Source of the DNA: Icerya purchasi
Taxonomy: Eukaryota > Arthropoda > Insecta > Hemiptera > Monophlebidae
Length of the DNA: 64,000 nt
NCBI GenBank assembly: GCA_039619475.1
Contig: CM077115.1
Span: 592,931,643 to 592,995,642, forward strand
Direction of reading: 5' to 3'
In this document: in pieces, positions 63,918 through 64,000 of the stretch
Numbering within the stretch: the first letter of the stretch is position 1
Layout: the number at the start of each line of letters is the position of its first letter
Translations under genes and position numbers: made by a program
Notes under the pieces: generated by a model
Told to the model about the DNA's origin: nothing
Database searches by the model: none
The model's input: the letters and a program-made list of their open reading frames with translations, nothing else

Positions 63918-64000
63918 TTTTTAACGAAAAGAAAAGAAGAAGAAACAGTAAAAAAAAAAAAAAAAAAGAGGTCTGCTAGTATGATTATGAACGAAACCCA
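63918..64000. other. 5' flank of the Jockey/CR1-like LINE
   Basis: Purine-rich sequence with an A-tract at about 63951-63967. There is too little sequence to assign. Confidence 0.4.

Noticed and set aside
1..64000. CRISPR arrays, tRNA and rRNA genes
   Set aside because: No regularly spaced short repeats with unique spacers, and no recognisable tRNA or rRNA segments were seen by eye; a covariance-model scan would be decisive.

Overview
The window looks like repeat-rich, AT-rich nuclear DNA from an arthropod, most probably an insect. The evidence is the mix of elements: non-LTR retrotransposons with APE endonuclease, reverse transcriptase (RT) and RNase H, plus pogo/Tigger, Phantom-type Mutator and Helitron remnants and a parvovirus-type phospholipase A2 gene of the kind carried by arthropod viruses and virus-like elements. 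No conventional host gene, tRNA, rRNA or CRISPR array was recognised. Almost everything that can be named is a mobile element or its debris, much of it nested.

Layout. (1) About 1-15.1 kb holds a large decayed element with diverged inverted arms made of a repeated module. An intact 331-codon gene lies in the left arm (2829-3824, minus). A copy of its first ~50 codons lies in the right arm (13814 onward, plus) and is cut by a palindromic MITE. Between the arms is a broken gene (10140-~10990) whose start is a phospholipase A2 domain like that of parvovirus VP1 and of adintovirus/Maverick-type elements. (2) 15.4-22.0 kb is a full-length LINE (LINE-A, minus strand, 14-bp target-site duplication) with apparently intact ORFs, inserted in an older LINE. 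(3) 22-35 kb is a graveyard of truncated LINE copies, two copies of one short dispersed repeat and a fold-back. (4) 35.2-36.4 kb is a decayed Tigger transposon with TA duplication. (5) 38.05-44.6 kb is a second full-length LINE of the same clade (LINE-B, minus, 11-bp duplication). Its ORFs are open, but the RT catalytic box reads FADN instead of FADD. (6) 45.7-46.7 kb holds a palindromic MITE and an RTE-type LINE end. (7) 48.0-54.6 kb is a Phantom-like Mutator element with matching ends, a broken transposase, a Helitron remnant and a ~330-bp tandem array. (8) 56.8 kb to the window end is a Jockey/CR1-like LINE split by a later LINE at 59,021-62,745 with an 8-bp duplication.

How parts work together. 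In LINE-A and LINE-B the 5' ORF is a gag-like protein with three CCHC knuckles, and the 3' ORF carries endonuclease, RT, RNase H and a Cys/His tail. In both, a hydrophobic middle frame touches or overlaps the start of the 3' ORF; in LINE-B it also overlaps the end of ORF1. At least six shorter copies of the clade are present, several ending in the same 3'-UTR box beside poly(A), which suggests this family shaped the locus. The candidates for an unusual system are the inverted-arm virus-like element and the three-frame LINE organisation.
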